Positions 26,705 through 37,853 of a DNA stretch of 64,000 bases are shown piece after piece. The notes beneath the pieces were generated by a model, which was not told where the DNA came from, ran no database searches, and worked only from the letters and a program-made list of their open reading frames with translations. Within the stretch, counting starts at the first letter, position 1; the number at the start of each line of letters is the position of its first letter. The position numbers and the translations under genes were made by a program. Origin of the DNA: Mesorhizobium sp. M1E.F.Ca.ET.045.02.1.1. Its GTDB lineage: Bacteria > Pseudomonadota > Alphaproteobacteria > Rhizobiales > Rhizobiaceae. The DNA lies in the NCBI RefSeq assembly GCF_003952485.1, contig NZ_CP034447.1, forward strand, positions 2,232,001 to 2,296,000, written 5' to 3'.

Positions 26705-27922
26705 ATGCGCATCAATTGGACGAAAAGGATAACCGGCGCCGCAGTTGTCGCCATGATCGTTGCGGCAGGACTCTGGTTCGCCTGGCCCCAGCCCATCCTC
26801 GTCGATTTGGCGGCGGTGGCCAGGGGCCCGATGGAGGCCACTGTCGATGACGAGGCCAAGACCGAGGTGCGCCACGTCTATACGGTATCCGCGCCGATCG
26901 CCGGCAAGGTTCTCAGAATCTCGCCGCCGCGCCATGTCGGCGACCAGGTCACCAAGGACGAAACCGTGGTGGCGGTGATGCAGGCCGCTACCCCCAGCTT
27001 TCATGATGTCCGCACACATGAGGAGTTGCTGGCGGCGCTCGGCGCGGCCGAGGCGGCCGTGACGTTCGCGCAAGCGGAAGTAAAGCGGCTCGAAGCGGCG
27101 CTCGGGTATTCTCGCACGGAACTCGAGCGGGCCGAAAAGCTCGCCAAGACCGGGGCGATATCGCAGGGGGCTCTCGATAAGGCGAGGTTCGAAGTCGACA
27201 CCAACGAGGCGGCCTTGGCGAGCGCGAAGGCGCAGGTCGAAGTCCGGGGCAACGAGCAGGCGATGATCCAGACGCGGCTCGGCCAGCCTGCCGAGGATGC
27301 CACACAATCAGATCCGGCCTGCTGCATCCAACTTCATGCTCCAGTGAGCGGCCGCATCCTGAAGATCGTTCAGGAGAGCGAGGGCATGGTCCAGCCGGGC
27401 GCGCCGCTTGTCGAGATCGGCGACCCGCTCGACCTGCAGGTGGTGGCGGACCTGCTTTCGACCGATGCAGTGCAGATAAGACCCGGTGCGGCGGTCCGGA
27501 TCGACGGCTGGGGAGGGTCTGCGCTTCGAGGCAAGGTGACACGAGTCGATCCAGCCGGCTTCCTCAAGGTCTCAGCGCTTGGGATCGAGGAGCAGCGTGT
27601 CCGCACCGAGATCGACTTCGTCGATCCTCCCGAAACATGGTCGCAGCTAGGACACGACTACCGTGTGATCGTGCACGTGGAGAGTTGGCGGGACGATAAT
27701 GTCCTCAGCGTGCCGGTGGCGGCACTGTTTCGAAAGGGCGACGACTGGGCCGTGTATCTCGCCAAGAACGGACGGGCGCGTACGACCGTGGTCAAGATCG
27801 GTCACCGGAACAGCAGGGTGGCCGAGGTCGAGTCCGGCCTGTCGGAAGGCGATGAGGTCGTGCTGCACCCGAGCGACCGGGTGGGCGACGGCATAGCTGT
27901 GCGCGAGCGGAACGTTCGATAG
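26705..27922 (+). CDS. HlyD/MFP-type periplasmic adaptor protein
   Basis: This 405-residue protein has an N-terminal membrane anchor (about 10-27) and a split biotinyl-lipoyl domain (VSAPIAGKVLRISPPRHVGD near 63, and APVSGRILKI near 217). Between these is an alpha-helical hairpin (about 100-195) of typical length, followed by a beta-barrel domain. It would link the inner-membrane ABC exporter to an outer-membrane channel. A CC pair in DPACCIQLHAP is unusual. It is the last gene of the island; 161 bases of apparently non-coding DNA follow. Confidence 0.88.
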   Translation: MRINWTKRITGAAVVAMIVAAGLWFAWPQPILVDLAAVARGPMEATVDDEAKTEVRHVYTVSAPIAGKVLRISPPRHVGDQVTKDETVVAVMQAATPSFHDVRTHEELLAALGAAEAAVTFAQAEVKRLEAALGYSRTELERAEKLAKTGAISQGALDKARFEVDTNEAALASAKAQVEVRGNEQAMIQTRLGQPAEDATQSDPACCIQLHAPVSGRILKIVQESEGMVQPGAPLVEIGDPLDLQVVADLLSTDAVQIRPGAAVRIDGWGGSALRGKVTRVDPAGFLKVSALGIEEQRVRTEIDFVDPPETWSQLGHDYRVIVHVESWRDDNVLSVPVAALFRKGDDWAVYLAKNGRARTTVVKIGHRNSRVAEVESGLSEGDEVVLHPSDRVGDGIAVRERNVR

Positions 27923-28083
27923 GGCTTCGAGACGTCCGAGGGTATTCTGCTCAGTTCGAGCTTGCGCTTAAGCGTGCGAAGCCCGTACCGACCGGGAGAA
28001 AGACCACCCGAGTCAACCGGGCGGCGACCAGCTTGCCACCAATCGATTTGCTTGAACTCAACCCTGCAATCGCCTTGGGCCGG

Positions 28084-28545
28084 CTAACGCCAAAGGCACA
28101 CCCGGACGTCCTTCCCAACATAGCACGCGCCTGCACGGCGAAGTTCTCCCCAATCTCCTGCCTCTCCGTGAGTTTCGCGAATATCCGAGTTCCCATAGCC
28201 TGCCCAAAGATCACCGTCCTTGTAGACGACGGCCCAGTAATCTTTTGACATTTCGCCAGCGCCACTATTCGTGTCGGGATAGTCGATGCCCGCAAAAACC
28301 TGCCGGGGGCCCTGGATATTGAAATCGCCGCCCCTCTCGATTTGATAGGAGCACCTTCCGGATATGCGGGTCTGGCCGTGAACAACAAGCAGGCAGCGGC
28401 CCCATTTGTAACCGCTCGGCAGACGATGCTGTGCTGCGTGCGAAGGCGAAAAGGAAAAAGCAATTGCAAGGGCAACCGCTATGGTCCGCCCGATCAGCCA
28501 ATCCAAAGAGCGACCAAACACCGTTGGATTCCGCCCAGAGCGCAT
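28084..28545 (-). CDS. Hypothetical secreted protein
   Basis: I do not recognise this family. The 153 residues include a hydrophobic signal-like segment (about 18-37, ending SHAAQH). The mature part contains GYKWGRCLLVVHGQTRISG, ERGGDFNIQGPRQVFAG, DYWAVVYKDGDLWAGYGNSD and a C-terminal CYVGKDVRVCLWR. Four Cys residues could form two disulfides. It is the only gene in this stretch on the minus strand and is not linked to an operon. Some downstream starts in the first 15 residues are possible. Confidence 0.65.
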   Translation of the reverse strand: MRSGRNPTVFGRSLDWLIGRTIAVALAIAFSFSPSHAAQHRLPSGYKWGRCLLVVHGQTRISGRCSYQIERGGDFNIQGPRQVFAGIDYPDTNSGAGEMSKDYWAVVYKDGDLWAGYGNSDIRETHGEAGDWGELRRAGACYVGKDVRVCLWR

Positions 28546-28726
28546 GTCGAACGGTCCTCCGTAGGATGATCCCCTGAGATCACGTCACTATCTATCGGCC
28601 ATGGTCGGATTTTTGTCACGTGACATGTGCGTTGCTGCACGCCCTCCTTCGCCGAGGCTCCGGGGGGCATCCTGCTTCGCGCGGAAGGTTGGACTTGTCC
28701 TGCGAAGCTCGGAGAGCGAAGCAGGA

Positions 28727-28816
28727 TGGCGGAGAGGGAGGGATTCGAACCCCCGATACCCTTGCGAGTATGCCGCATTTCGAGTGCGGTGCATTCGACC
28801 ACTCTGCCACCTCTCC
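28727..28816 (-). tRNA. tRNA-Ser(CGA)
   Basis: The reverse complement folds as a serine tRNA. The acceptor stem GGAGAGG pairs with CCTCTCC, the discriminator is G, and CCA is encoded (28727-28729). The anticodon stem is CCGCA/TGCGG with loop CTCGAAA, so the anticodon is CGA. There is a long variable arm typical of class II tRNAs and a T arm with GGTTCGAATCC. Length is 90 bases. Confidence 0.96.
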
Positions 28817-29142
28817 GCGAGGTCATGGTCGGCCGTTGCCGGCGCGGCGCACTAGATAACGGCTGACCGCTGCAGTTACAAGGCCCTATTCGACCGATTT
28901 CCCGCTTCTTCGGGAAGCGACCGCCGACGCGGCAGACCAGCCTTGCCGGCGATGTCGCTCCGGGTCGGCGAGGGCAAGGCCCGCTCGCCTTGACTTCCGC
29001 GCAACCTTCGGTTAGGGACAGCCCGCATTCGGCGTGGGGGTTTCTCCGCGCCGCTTGTTTTTTGAACCCGCAGACTGACAAAAAGACGGCCGAACCGCTC
29101 GAGGCGGTTCATCAAGGCCGACCGAACAGCGAAAGGCAAAAA
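28817..29142. other. Intergenic leader region before rplU
   Basis: No gene is seen. A 7-bp hairpin with a 5-base loop (GAACCGC at 29092-29098 with GCGGTTC at 29104-29110) lies 33 bases before the rplU start and could be a leader structure. The tRNA promoter, on the other strand, should also lie here. Confidence 0.45.
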
Positions 29143-29841
29143 ATGTTCGCAGTCATCAAAACGGGCGGCAAGCAGTATCGCGTCGCCGCCAACGATCTCT
29201 TGAAGATCGAGAAAGTCGAAGCCAAGGTCGGCGATATCGTCGAGATCGGCAATGTGCTCGCGCATGGCGAGGGCGAGAATGTCACCTTCGGCGCGCCGTT
29301 CGTCGACGGCGCCATGGTCACGGCGGAAGTCGTCGAGCAGGGCAAGAACCGCACGGTCATCGCTTTCAAGAAGCGCCGCCGCCAGAATTCGCGCCGCAAG
29401 ATCGGCCACCGCCAGCTTCTGACCACCGTGCGGATCTCCGAGATCCTGCTGGGCGGCGCCAAGCCGGCGAAGAAGGCCGCCGCGAAGCCGGAGGCCAAGG
29501 CGCCGGAAGCCAAGGCTGAAGTCGCCGCCGAGGCGAAGGCTGAAGCCGCGCCGAAGGAGGCCAAGGCCAAGAAGGAAGCCAAGGCAGAGGCTGCTTCCGG
29601 CGAAGAGGCCAAGGCCGCGCCGCTGTTCAAGGCGCCGAAGGGCGAGCCGGATGACCTCACCGTCATCAAGGGCATCGGCCCGGTCGCGGCGAAGGACCTC
29701 GCCGAGCAGGGCATCGTCACCTTCGCGCAGCTCGCCAAGCTGACCGACAAGGATGTCGCCAAGATCGACGAGCACATGCCGTTCAGCGCCGACCAGATCA
29801 AGGACTGGCGCGAGCAGGCCAAGGAGCTGGCGAAGAAGTAA
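29143..29841 (+). CDS. rplU: 50S ribosomal protein L21 with C-terminal extension
   Basis: The first 103 residues or so are a normal L21 ([20 protein letters not shown], then [17 protein letters not shown] near 75-92). Here the protein continues to 232 residues. A Lys/Ala/Glu-rich linker (about 107-165) leads to a helix-hairpin-like domain ([20 protein letters not shown] near 172-191). Such extended L21 proteins are known in Rhizobiales. It is followed at 98 bases by rpmA, the usual partner. The start has a weak AAAGG upstream. Confidence 0.95.
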   Translation: MFAVIKTGGKQYRVAANDLLKIEKVEAKVGDIVEIGNVLAHGEGENVTFGAPFVDGAMVTAEVVEQGKNRTVIAFKKRRRQNSRRKIGHRQLLTTVRISEILLGGAKPAKKAAAKPEAKAPEAKAEVAAEAKAEAAPKEAKAKKEAKAEAASGEEAKAAPLFKAPKGEPDDLTVIKGIGPVAAKDLAEQGIVTFAQLAKLTDKDVAKIDEHMPFSADQIKDWREQAKELAKK

Positions 29842-29939
29842 GACGACCGGCGACAATCGTCGCCGGCACGACTTGAAACGGAACGCGAACGCGTTCATAA
29901 GACAATTCAAGCGCCTCACGGCGCATCGGAGTTAGTTAG

Positions 29940-30209
29940 ATGGCACACAAGAAAGCTGGCGGTTCGTCGCGCAACGGTCGCGACTCGCACTCCAAGCGGC
30001 TCGGCGTGAAGAAGTTCGGCGGCGAAGCCGTCGTTGCCGGCAACATCATCATTCGTCAGCGCGGCACGCAATGGCATCCGGGCACCAACGTCGGCATGGG
30101 CACGGACCACACCCTTTTCGCACTCGAAGCAGGCGCAGTCGCCTTCAACAAGAAAGCCAACGGCCGAACCTACGTCTCGGTAAACCCGATCACCAAAGCA
30201 GCGGAGTAG
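29940..30209 (+). CDS. rpmA: 50S ribosomal protein L27
   Basis: This is an 89-residue L27 with the standard N-terminus [20 protein letters not shown], needed near the peptidyl transferase centre, and the core [15 protein letters not shown]. The order rplU-rpmA is conserved in bacteria, and a strong terminator follows. Confidence 0.98.
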   Translation: MAHKKAGGSSRNGRDSHSKRLGVKKFGGEAVVAGNIIIRQRGTQWHPGTNVGMGTDHTLFALEAGAVAFNKKANGRTYVSVNPITKAAE

Positions 30210-30278
30210 CCGGTTCCGCACCATAACACCGGCGCCCATCTCGGGAACCGGTGTCTGGCCAGGCCAGGAAAAGGATCA

Positions 30279-30307
30279 GGAGAGATGGGCTTCCATCTCT
30301 CCTTTTT
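30279..30307 (+). terminator. Rho-independent terminator after rpmA
   Basis: A perfect 10-bp stem (30279-30288 with 30293-30302, GGAGAGATGG) with loop GCTT is followed by TTTTTA. It ends the rplU-rpmA transcript and leaves the next gene to its own promoter or to read-through. Confidence 0.9.
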
Positions 30308-30334
30308 ATTTTTCTTATGCCCTGGAGGACTAAA

Positions 30335-30922
30335 ATGGTTGCCGAAGCGGAAGACACCGACGACGAAAGTTACGCGATAGACTGCCCGGTGCTCACCACC
30401 GAGCGCCTGGTCATGCGCGCGCCGCGCGAGAACGATCTCGAGCAATTGATGGCGCTCGCCGACAACCGCCACGTCGCCGAAATGCTGGCCCGTATGCCGC
30501 ATCCTTACGGCGAGGCCGAAGCCAGAGCCTTCCTTGCCATGGCTTCGTCACGCCGCGCCGGCATCGTCTATGCGCTGACGCTGGCCGGAACCGGAACCTT
30601 CGTCGGCTGCGCGGGGCTCAACACCACCGATCGCGGGCTGGAGCTCGGCTACTGGATCGGCGAGCCCTACTGGAAGCGCGGCTATGCGACGGAAGCCGCG
30701 CACGCGCTGGTCGATCTCGCCTTCCAGAGAACCTCGATCCAGGTCCTGCATGCCTCGACCAGGGTCATCAATCCGGCCTCGCGCCGGGTCATCCACAAGT
30801 GCGGTTTCCAGTATGCCGGCCAGGGGATGCTGAATTCGATCGTCGCCGGCCAGGTGCCTGTCGAGCGCTACCGGCTGGATCGCAAGACGTGGACGAGCCT
30901 ACGCAACTGGGTGCATTTCTAG
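30335..30922 (+). CDS. GNAT family N-acetyltransferase (RimJ/RimL-like)
   Basis: This 195-residue acetyltransferase is related to RimJ/RimL, which acetylate protein N-termini. Visible motifs are TERLVMRAPRENDLEQLMAL, the acetyl-CoA loop region ELGYWIGEPYWKRGYATEAAHAL and NPASRRVIHKCGFQYAG. The ATG at 30335 is chosen because GGAGG lies 6 bases upstream; an earlier ATG at 30317 is less likely. It sits between the ribosomal genes and obgE as in related genomes, but the acceptor is unknown. Confidence 0.88.
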   Translation: MVAEAEDTDDESYAIDCPVLTTERLVMRAPRENDLEQLMALADNRHVAEMLARMPHPYGEAEARAFLAMASSRRAGIVYALTLAGTGTFVGCAGLNTTDRGLELGYWIGEPYWKRGYATEAAHALVDLAFQRTSIQVLHASTRVINPASRRVIHKCGFQYAGQGMLNSIVAGQVPVERYRLDRKTWTSLRNWVHF

Positions 30923-30950
30923 GCGCCGGGCCTCGAACCAAGGTCAAAGG

Positions 30951-31814
30951 TCAGCCCATTTCGACCCAGACCGGCAGATGATCGGAGCCGACCGCCTGCC
31001 GGTCGACCCAGAGGCGCTTCAGCGATTTGGCCAGCGAAGCGCTGGTGAAGACGTAGTCGATGCATTTGTAGCGGCTGGCATCGTCGGGCCGCTTTGGATC
31101 GACAGAGGTGACGAGGCCGGAAGCGCCAAGGCGCTGGGCGGCGTCGACGGCGAGATCGGCGGTCAGCGGCATGCCGAATTCATGGTCCGCGCGGCCGGCG
31201 AGTTCGACATATTCGGGCGATCCGGGCAGCATGTTGAAGTCTCCCATGACGATGAAGGCCTCCGGATAGGGCAGGTCCGGCAGGCCGATCTCGGGAATGC
31301 CGGAAAGGCCGCCGCCTTCCAGCGCGTAGTTCAACAGGCGCTGGCGCAGGAAGCGGATCTGGCTCTGGCGCTCGACCGGGCTGCGGTGGTCGAGATGGGT
31401 GGAATAGAAGCGGACGAAGCCGAGCGGCGTCTCGATCAGCGCCTCGAGCGCGCCGCGCTGGAAGTTCATCGCCTCGAGGCTGCGGCTGCGCGGCAAAAGG
31501 AGATTGCGCGACAGATGAATGGGCGTCTTCGACAGCACCATGTTGCCGAGCTGGAAGGTGCGGGTGACGGCGCGGCCGGTGTCGAGGCGCGAGCCGACAT
31601 TGACCTCGAAATTGCTGCCGTAGGCAGCGAAGTAATCCGGCAGTGCCTCGCCGATCTCGGCCACCATGTCGCGATCGCCGTTGCGCGGGTTGTTGCGGGT
31701 CACCTCCTGCAGGGCGATGACATCGGCGCCGCGCACGGCGTCGGCAATGCGGCCGACATCGTATTTGCCGTCAAGGCCGATGCCGTACTGGATGTTGTAG
31801 GTGACGAGCTGCAT
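30951..31814 (-). CDS. Endonuclease/exonuclease/phosphatase family protein
   Basis: This 287-residue protein has the EEP fold: MQLVTYNIQYG at the N-terminus, the metal-binding Glu in VIALQEVTRN, STHLDHRSP (His), VMGDFNMLPGSPEY and SDHLPVWVEM at the C-terminus (catalytic His and Asp). These are the core residues of Mg2+-dependent phosphodiesterases. It may act on DNA, RNA or phospholipid; which one cannot be seen. The ATG at 31814 is preceded on the minus strand by GGAGTAC. It lies between two forward genes, so it is not in their operon. Confidence 0.88.
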   Translation of the reverse strand: MQLVTYNIQYGIGLDGKYDVGRIADAVRGADVIALQEVTRNNPRNGDRDMVAEIGEALPDYFAAYGSNFEVNVGSRLDTGRAVTRTFQLGNMVLSKTPIHLSRNLLLPRSRSLEAMNFQRGALEALIETPLGFVRFYSTHLDHRSPVERQSQIRFLRQRLLNYALEGGGLSGIPEIGLPDLPYPEAFIVMGDFNMLPGSPEYVELAGRADHEFGMPLTADLAVDAAQRLGASGLVTSVDPKRPDDASRYKCIDYVFTSASLAKSLKRLWVDRQAVGSDHLPVWVEMG

Positions 31815-32009
31815 TCCGGTACTCCAACACCAACGCGGAACCGCGAAAACCGGAAGCGATCGTCGCGCGGGATCAATCGCAAGCGGGCAGTGCCAACGCG
31901 TTCGTGGTGCGTGCAAAAGCTTGTGCCGGCGCTTTCGTCACAAAACAGCCTCGCCCTTGGCCCCGCCTTGGTTTAGAGCAATCGCGCAAGGCAATCAGCA
32001 GAAACCTGA

Positions 32010-34192
<2,183 letters not shown>

Positions 34193-34210
34193 CCCAGCGG
34201 AGGATGAACC

Positions 34211-35497
34211 ATGCTGAAGCTGCATGAAAAATCCGGGGAAGACACCGTGGCAACAATGGCCGACATCGGCCGCCGCGCCCGGACTGCCGCCCGACCGTTG
34301 GCCGTCGCCACGACCGCGGCCAAGAATGCTGCTTTAGCCGCCATGGCCGACGCCATCCTGCGCAACGAGCAGGCGATCCTCGAGGCCAACGCCATCGACA
34401 TGTCGAATGGCCAGGAAGCGGGGCTGTCGGCATCCTTCATGGACCGGCTGAAGCTGACGCCACCGCGCATCAAGGCCATGGCCGACGGCATCCGCGAGAT
34501 CGCCGCGCTCAAGGATCCGGTCGGCGACGTCATTGCCGAATGGGATCGGCCGAACGGCCTCCACATCGAGCGCGTTCGCACGCCGCTCGGCGTTATCGGC
34601 GTCATCTATGAAAGCCGGCCGAACGTGACGGCCGATGCAGGCGCGCTCTGCCTGAAGGCGGGCAATCCGGTGATCCTGCGCGGCGGATCGGATTCGATCA
34701 ATTCGTCGGTCGCCATCCATGCCTGCATGGCCGAAGGGCTGAAGGCCGCCGGTCTGCCGGAAGATGCCATCCAACTGGTGGCGACCACCGACCGCGCCGC
34801 CGTCGGCGAGATGCTCAAAGGCTTGAGCGGCAATCTCGACGTCATCATCCCGCGCGGCGGAAAGAGCCTTGTCGCGCGTGTGCAGAACGAGGCGCGGGTG
34901 CCGGTCTTCGCCCATCTCGAAGGCATCTGCCATCTCTATGTCGACCGCTCGGCAAAGCTCGACATGGCGGTGAAGATCGCCGTCAACGCCAAGATGCGGC
35001 GCACCGGCGTCTGCGGTGCGGCCGAGACGCTGCTGGTCGACCGCGCGGTGGCGCCCACCCATCTGGTGCCGATCCTCGAAGCGCTGCGCGCCGCCGGCTG
35101 CGATATCCATGCGGACGTCGAGGTGATGCAGGCTTTCTCCGACGCCAGCCCGGCGACCGATGCCGACTGGGTGACGGAATATCTCGACGCCATCATCGCG
35201 GTGAAGCTGGTCGACGGCGTCGCCGGCGCGATCGACCATATCGAGACTTTCTCCTCGCACCACACCGAGGCGATCATCGCCGAGGATACGCAAGCGGTCG
35301 AAAGATTCTTCAACGAGATCGACTCGGCGATCCTGCTGCACAACGCCTCGACACAATTCGCCGACGGCGGCGAGTTCGGCATGGGCGCCGAAATCGGCAT
35401 CGCCACCGGCAAGATGCATGCGCGCGGGCCGGTCGGCGTCGAGCAGCTGACCTCGTTCAAATACCGCGTGCGCGGGTCGGGACAGGTGAGGCCGTGA
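34211..35497 (+). CDS. proA: Gamma-glutamyl phosphate reductase
   Basis: ProA reduces gamma-glutamyl phosphate to glutamate semialdehyde with NADPH, the second step of proline synthesis. The 428 residues have the aldehyde-dehydrogenase fold with the active Cys in [17 protein letters not shown]. Other family segments are [15 protein letters not shown] and [18 protein letters not shown] lies just upstream of the start. Confidence 0.98.
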   Translation: MLKLHEKSGEDTVATMADIGRRARTAARPLAVATTAAKNAALAAMADAILRNEQAILEANAIDMSNGQEAGLSASFMDRLKLTPPRIKAMADGIREIAALKDPVGDVIAEWDRPNGLHIERVRTPLGVIGVIYESRPNVTADAGALCLKAGNPVILRGGSDSINSSVAIHACMAEGLKAAGLPEDAIQLVATTDRAAVGEMLKGLSGNLDVIIPRGGKSLVARVQNEARVPVFAHLEGICHLYVDRSAKLDMAVKIAVNAKMRRTGVCGAAETLLVDRAVAPTHLVPILEALRAAGCDIHADVEVMQAFSDASPATDADWVTEYLDAIIAVKLVDGVAGAIDHIETFSSHHTEAIIAEDTQAVERFFNEIDSAILLHNASTQFADGGEFGMGAEIGIATGKMHARGPVGVEQLTSFKYRVRGSGQVRP

Positions 35498-35534
35498 TCT
35501 TTTTCGCTCCAAAGGCCTGACGCTTGCGCCCAGC

Positions 35535-35692
35535 CACCCCCCTCTGCCCTGCCGGGCATCTCCCCCGCAAGGGGGGAGATCGACTGCCACAATTCCCTTC
35601 GCCAATCGCCGGCGCTGCAAAATTCGTGCCTTCACAGAAGCTGCTGATCTCCCCCCTTGCGGGGGAGATGTCCGGCAGGACAGAGGGGGGTG
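35535..35692. repeat. Palindromic intergenic element, 46-base arms (copy 1)
   Basis: The 46-base arms 35535-35580 and 35647-35692 are near-perfect reverse complements with two mismatches. The arms begin with a run of C and contain CTGCCGG and CATCTCCCCCGCAAGG. The same arms occur at 49228-49385. The element fits between proA and the nadD start, and its right end reaches within 10 bases of nadD. Confidence 0.85.
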
Positions 35693-35701
35693 CCTAGCGC
35701 C

Positions 35702-36334
35702 ATGCTTTACCAGCCCGAGCAACCTGTCCCCGCTCCCTACTTGCGCATGCCCCACGCCGGGCGCGGCCTCGCCGTCGGCCTGTTCGGCGGCTCGTTCAAC
35801 CCGCCGCATGCCGGCCATGCGCTGGTCGCGGAAATTGCGCTGAGGCGGCTGGCGCTCGACCAGCTCTGGTGGATCGTGACGCCCGGCAATCCGTTGAAAA
35901 GCGCGCGCGAACTCGCCCCGCTCGCCGAACGCGTCGTGCGGTCCGAGAAGATCGCCAGGAATCCGAAGATCAAGGTCACCGCCTTCGAGGCGGCGCATCA
36001 TGTCCGCTATACCGCCGACACCCTGGCGCTGATCAAGGCGCGCAATCCGGGCGTCGATTTCGTCTGGATCATGGGCGCGGACAGTTTGCGCGACTTCCAC
36101 CACTGGCAGCGCTGGCGCGAGATCGTGCTGACCTTCCCGATCGCGGTCATCGATCGCCCGGGGGCGACGCTCTCCTTCCTGTCTTCGGTCGTCGCCAAGA
36201 CCTTCGACTATGCCCGCATCGACGAAGGCGACGCACCGCTGCTTGCCCGCATGCGGGCGCCAGCCTGGACCTTCATCCATGGTCCGCGCTCGTCGCTGTC
36301 CTCCACCGCGATCCGCAACGCGGCGAAGGGGTAG
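35702..36334 (+). CDS. nadD: Nicotinate-nucleotide adenylyltransferase
   Basis: NadD adenylates nicotinate mononucleotide in NAD synthesis. The 210 residues include the nucleotidyltransferase loop VGLFGGSFNPPHAGH (about residues 21-35) and the C-terminal SSTAIR motif. The ATG at 35702 is chosen; an ATG at 35747 would remove 15 residues and is also possible. The ribosome site is not clear because the palindromic element lies immediately upstream. Confidence 0.93.
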   Translation: MLYQPEQPVPAPYLRMPHAGRGLAVGLFGGSFNPPHAGHALVAEIALRRLALDQLWWIVTPGNPLKSARELAPLAERVVRSEKIARNPKIKVTAFEAAHHVRYTADTLALIKARNPGVDFVWIMGADSLRDFHHWQRWREIVLTFPIAVIDRPGATLSFLSSVVAKTFDYARIDEGDAPLLARMRAPAWTFIHGPRSSLSSTAIRNAAKG

Positions 36335-36341
36335 GCGAGTT

Positions 36342-36490
36342 CCCCCTTCTCCCCTTGTGGGAGAAGGTGTCGCCGAAGGCGACGGATGAGGGGTGTTCCA
36401 GGGAACGCCAGCGTCTCACTCCGCTGGAGCACCCCTCATCCGTCTTGCCGCTTTGCGGCAATCCACCTTCTCCCACAAGGGGAGAAGGAG
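36342..36490. repeat. Palindromic intergenic element between nadD and the MFS gene
   Basis: The 23-base perfect arms 36345-36367 and 36466-36488 (start CCTTCTCCCC) surround inner arms that are also complementary around GGATGAGGGGTG and CACCCCTCATCC. This is a different arm set from the 46-base family but of similar design, as in rhizobial mosaic repeats. Confidence 0.8.
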
Positions 36491-36539
36491 AAGGCGCGCC
36501 ATGTCGCTTTTACAGCGGCTTTCCGGTTTCCGCTGAGCG

Positions 36540-37838
36540 ATGCTGCAAAGCATGCTGGAAAAGAGTCGCACCACCGCTGATCCGGGCGCGCAATCGGCGC
36601 CGCTGATTGCCATTGCCAGCGTCATTCTGTCGATGGCGCTGATCGCGATCGGCAACGGGCTGATGTTCGCCTTCATTCCCGTGCGGCTCGGCGCCGATGG
36701 CTTCGACCCGACCTGGGCCGGGCTGATCGTCACCGGCCTTTCGGCCGGCGGGCTTGCCGGCTGCATCCTGACCGGACCATTGGTGCGCAGGGTCGGCCAT
36801 GCGCGCGCGTTCATGGTGCTTTCGGCGCTGATCGCCCTCTCCAACGTCGCGATCGGCGCCGGACCGATCCCGCTGCTGTGGATCGCGGCGCGGGCGCTCT
36901 ACGGCTTTGCCATCTGCGGCCTCTTCATCGTCGCGCAGAGCTGGCTCAACGATGCCTTGCCGAATGCCATACGCGGCCGGGTCATGGCGGTATTCTACGT
37001 CGCCTATATTGGCGGGCTGGGCGTCGGTTATGCAACGCTGGCCGCGGTCGATATCCATACGGCGGCGGTGCCGCTGATCGGCATCGCCTTTACCGCGCTG
37101 TCGATCCTGCCGGTCGGCATGACGCGGCTTGCCCAGCCACCCGCGCCGCAGGCCGCTTCGGTGGCGCTCGGCCAGGCCTGGCGAATTTCGCCGGTCGGCG
37201 TCGTCGGCATGCTGGCCGTCGGCGGCCTGTCGATGATCATTTCCGGTTTCGCGCCGATCCACGCCACCGCCAGGGGTTACAGCCAGGCGGATGTGGCGCT
37301 GCTTTTGTCGGCGATGCCGGTCGGCACGCTGATCCTGCAGATACCGCTCGGCTGGCTCTCGGACCGCACCGACCGTCGCTACGTGCTGGCGGGCGCGGCG
37401 GCGCTCGCGGTGGCGGCGAGCCTGCTCGCCATTGTCTTCGACGGCGGAGCGCTGATGGCGCTGGTGGTGATCTACCTCATCTGGGACGGAGCATCGGAAT
37501 CGATCTATTCGCTCTCCAGCGCGCATGCCGCCGACCGCGCCAGGAAGGACGAGCTGCTGGCGCTGTCGAGCTCGCTGCTGTTTGCCTGGTCGCTGTCCGG
37601 CTTCATCGTGCCCGGCCTCGTGACGGCGCTTTCGGCCATCTTCGGCACCGAGACCTTCATCTATGTCGGCATCTTCATCGCTTCGGCGTTCTGCCTGTTC
37701 GTGCTGTGGCGGGTGTTTGCGGCGCGGCCAACGCCCGCTGCCGTCACCGGCAGCTTCGCGCCGATGTCGGCGCAGACGCCCCTGCCGGTGGAACTCGCCT
37801 TCGCGCCGGACGATGAGCCACGGCGGACCAACGACTGA
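36540..37838 (+). CDS. MFS transporter (YcaD-like)
   Basis: This is a 432-residue major facilitator with about 12 hydrophobic segments. Pattern elements include GLMFAFIPVRLGADGF in the first helix region, GPLVRRVGHARAFMVLSAL (the cytoplasmic loop between helices 2 and 3) and GWLSDRTDRRYVLAG. It resembles the YcaD group, for which no substrate is firmly known. Alternative start ATG 36552 is possible. It interrupts the usual nadD-rsfS order. Confidence 0.88.
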   Translation: MLQSMLEKSRTTADPGAQSAPLIAIASVILSMALIAIGNGLMFAFIPVRLGADGFDPTWAGLIVTGLSAGGLAGCILTGPLVRRVGHARAFMVLSALIALSNVAIGAGPIPLLWIAARALYGFAICGLFIVAQSWLNDALPNAIRGRVMAVFYVAYIGGLGVGYATLAAVDIHTAAVPLIGIAFTALSILPVGMTRLAQPPAPQAASVALGQAWRISPVGVVGMLAVGGLSMIISGFAPIHATARGYSQADVALLLSAMPVGTLILQIPLGWLSDRTDRRYVLAGAAALAVAASLLAIVFDGGALMALVVIYLIWDGASESIYSLSSAHAADRARKDELLALSSSLLFAWSLSGFIVPGLVTALSAIFGTETFIYVGIFIASAFCLFVLWRVFAARPTPAAVTGSFAPMSAQTPLPVELAFAPDDEPRRTND

Positions 37839-37853
37839 AAAATTCTGACTGCT

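Noticed and set aside
27951..28475. 174-codon minus-strand frame next to the secreted hypothetical gene
   Set aside because: It overlaps 28084-28545 in another frame and lacks a signal or motif; the other frame has a signal peptide and ordered Cys/Trp pattern.
28601..28866. Several small overlapping frames at the tRNA-Ser
   Set aside because: They are produced by the tRNA and its flanks; the tRNA fold explains the sequence.
34334..36280. 648-codon minus-strand frame over proA and nadD
   Set aside because: Antisense to two well-supported genes and to a palindromic element; no motifs.
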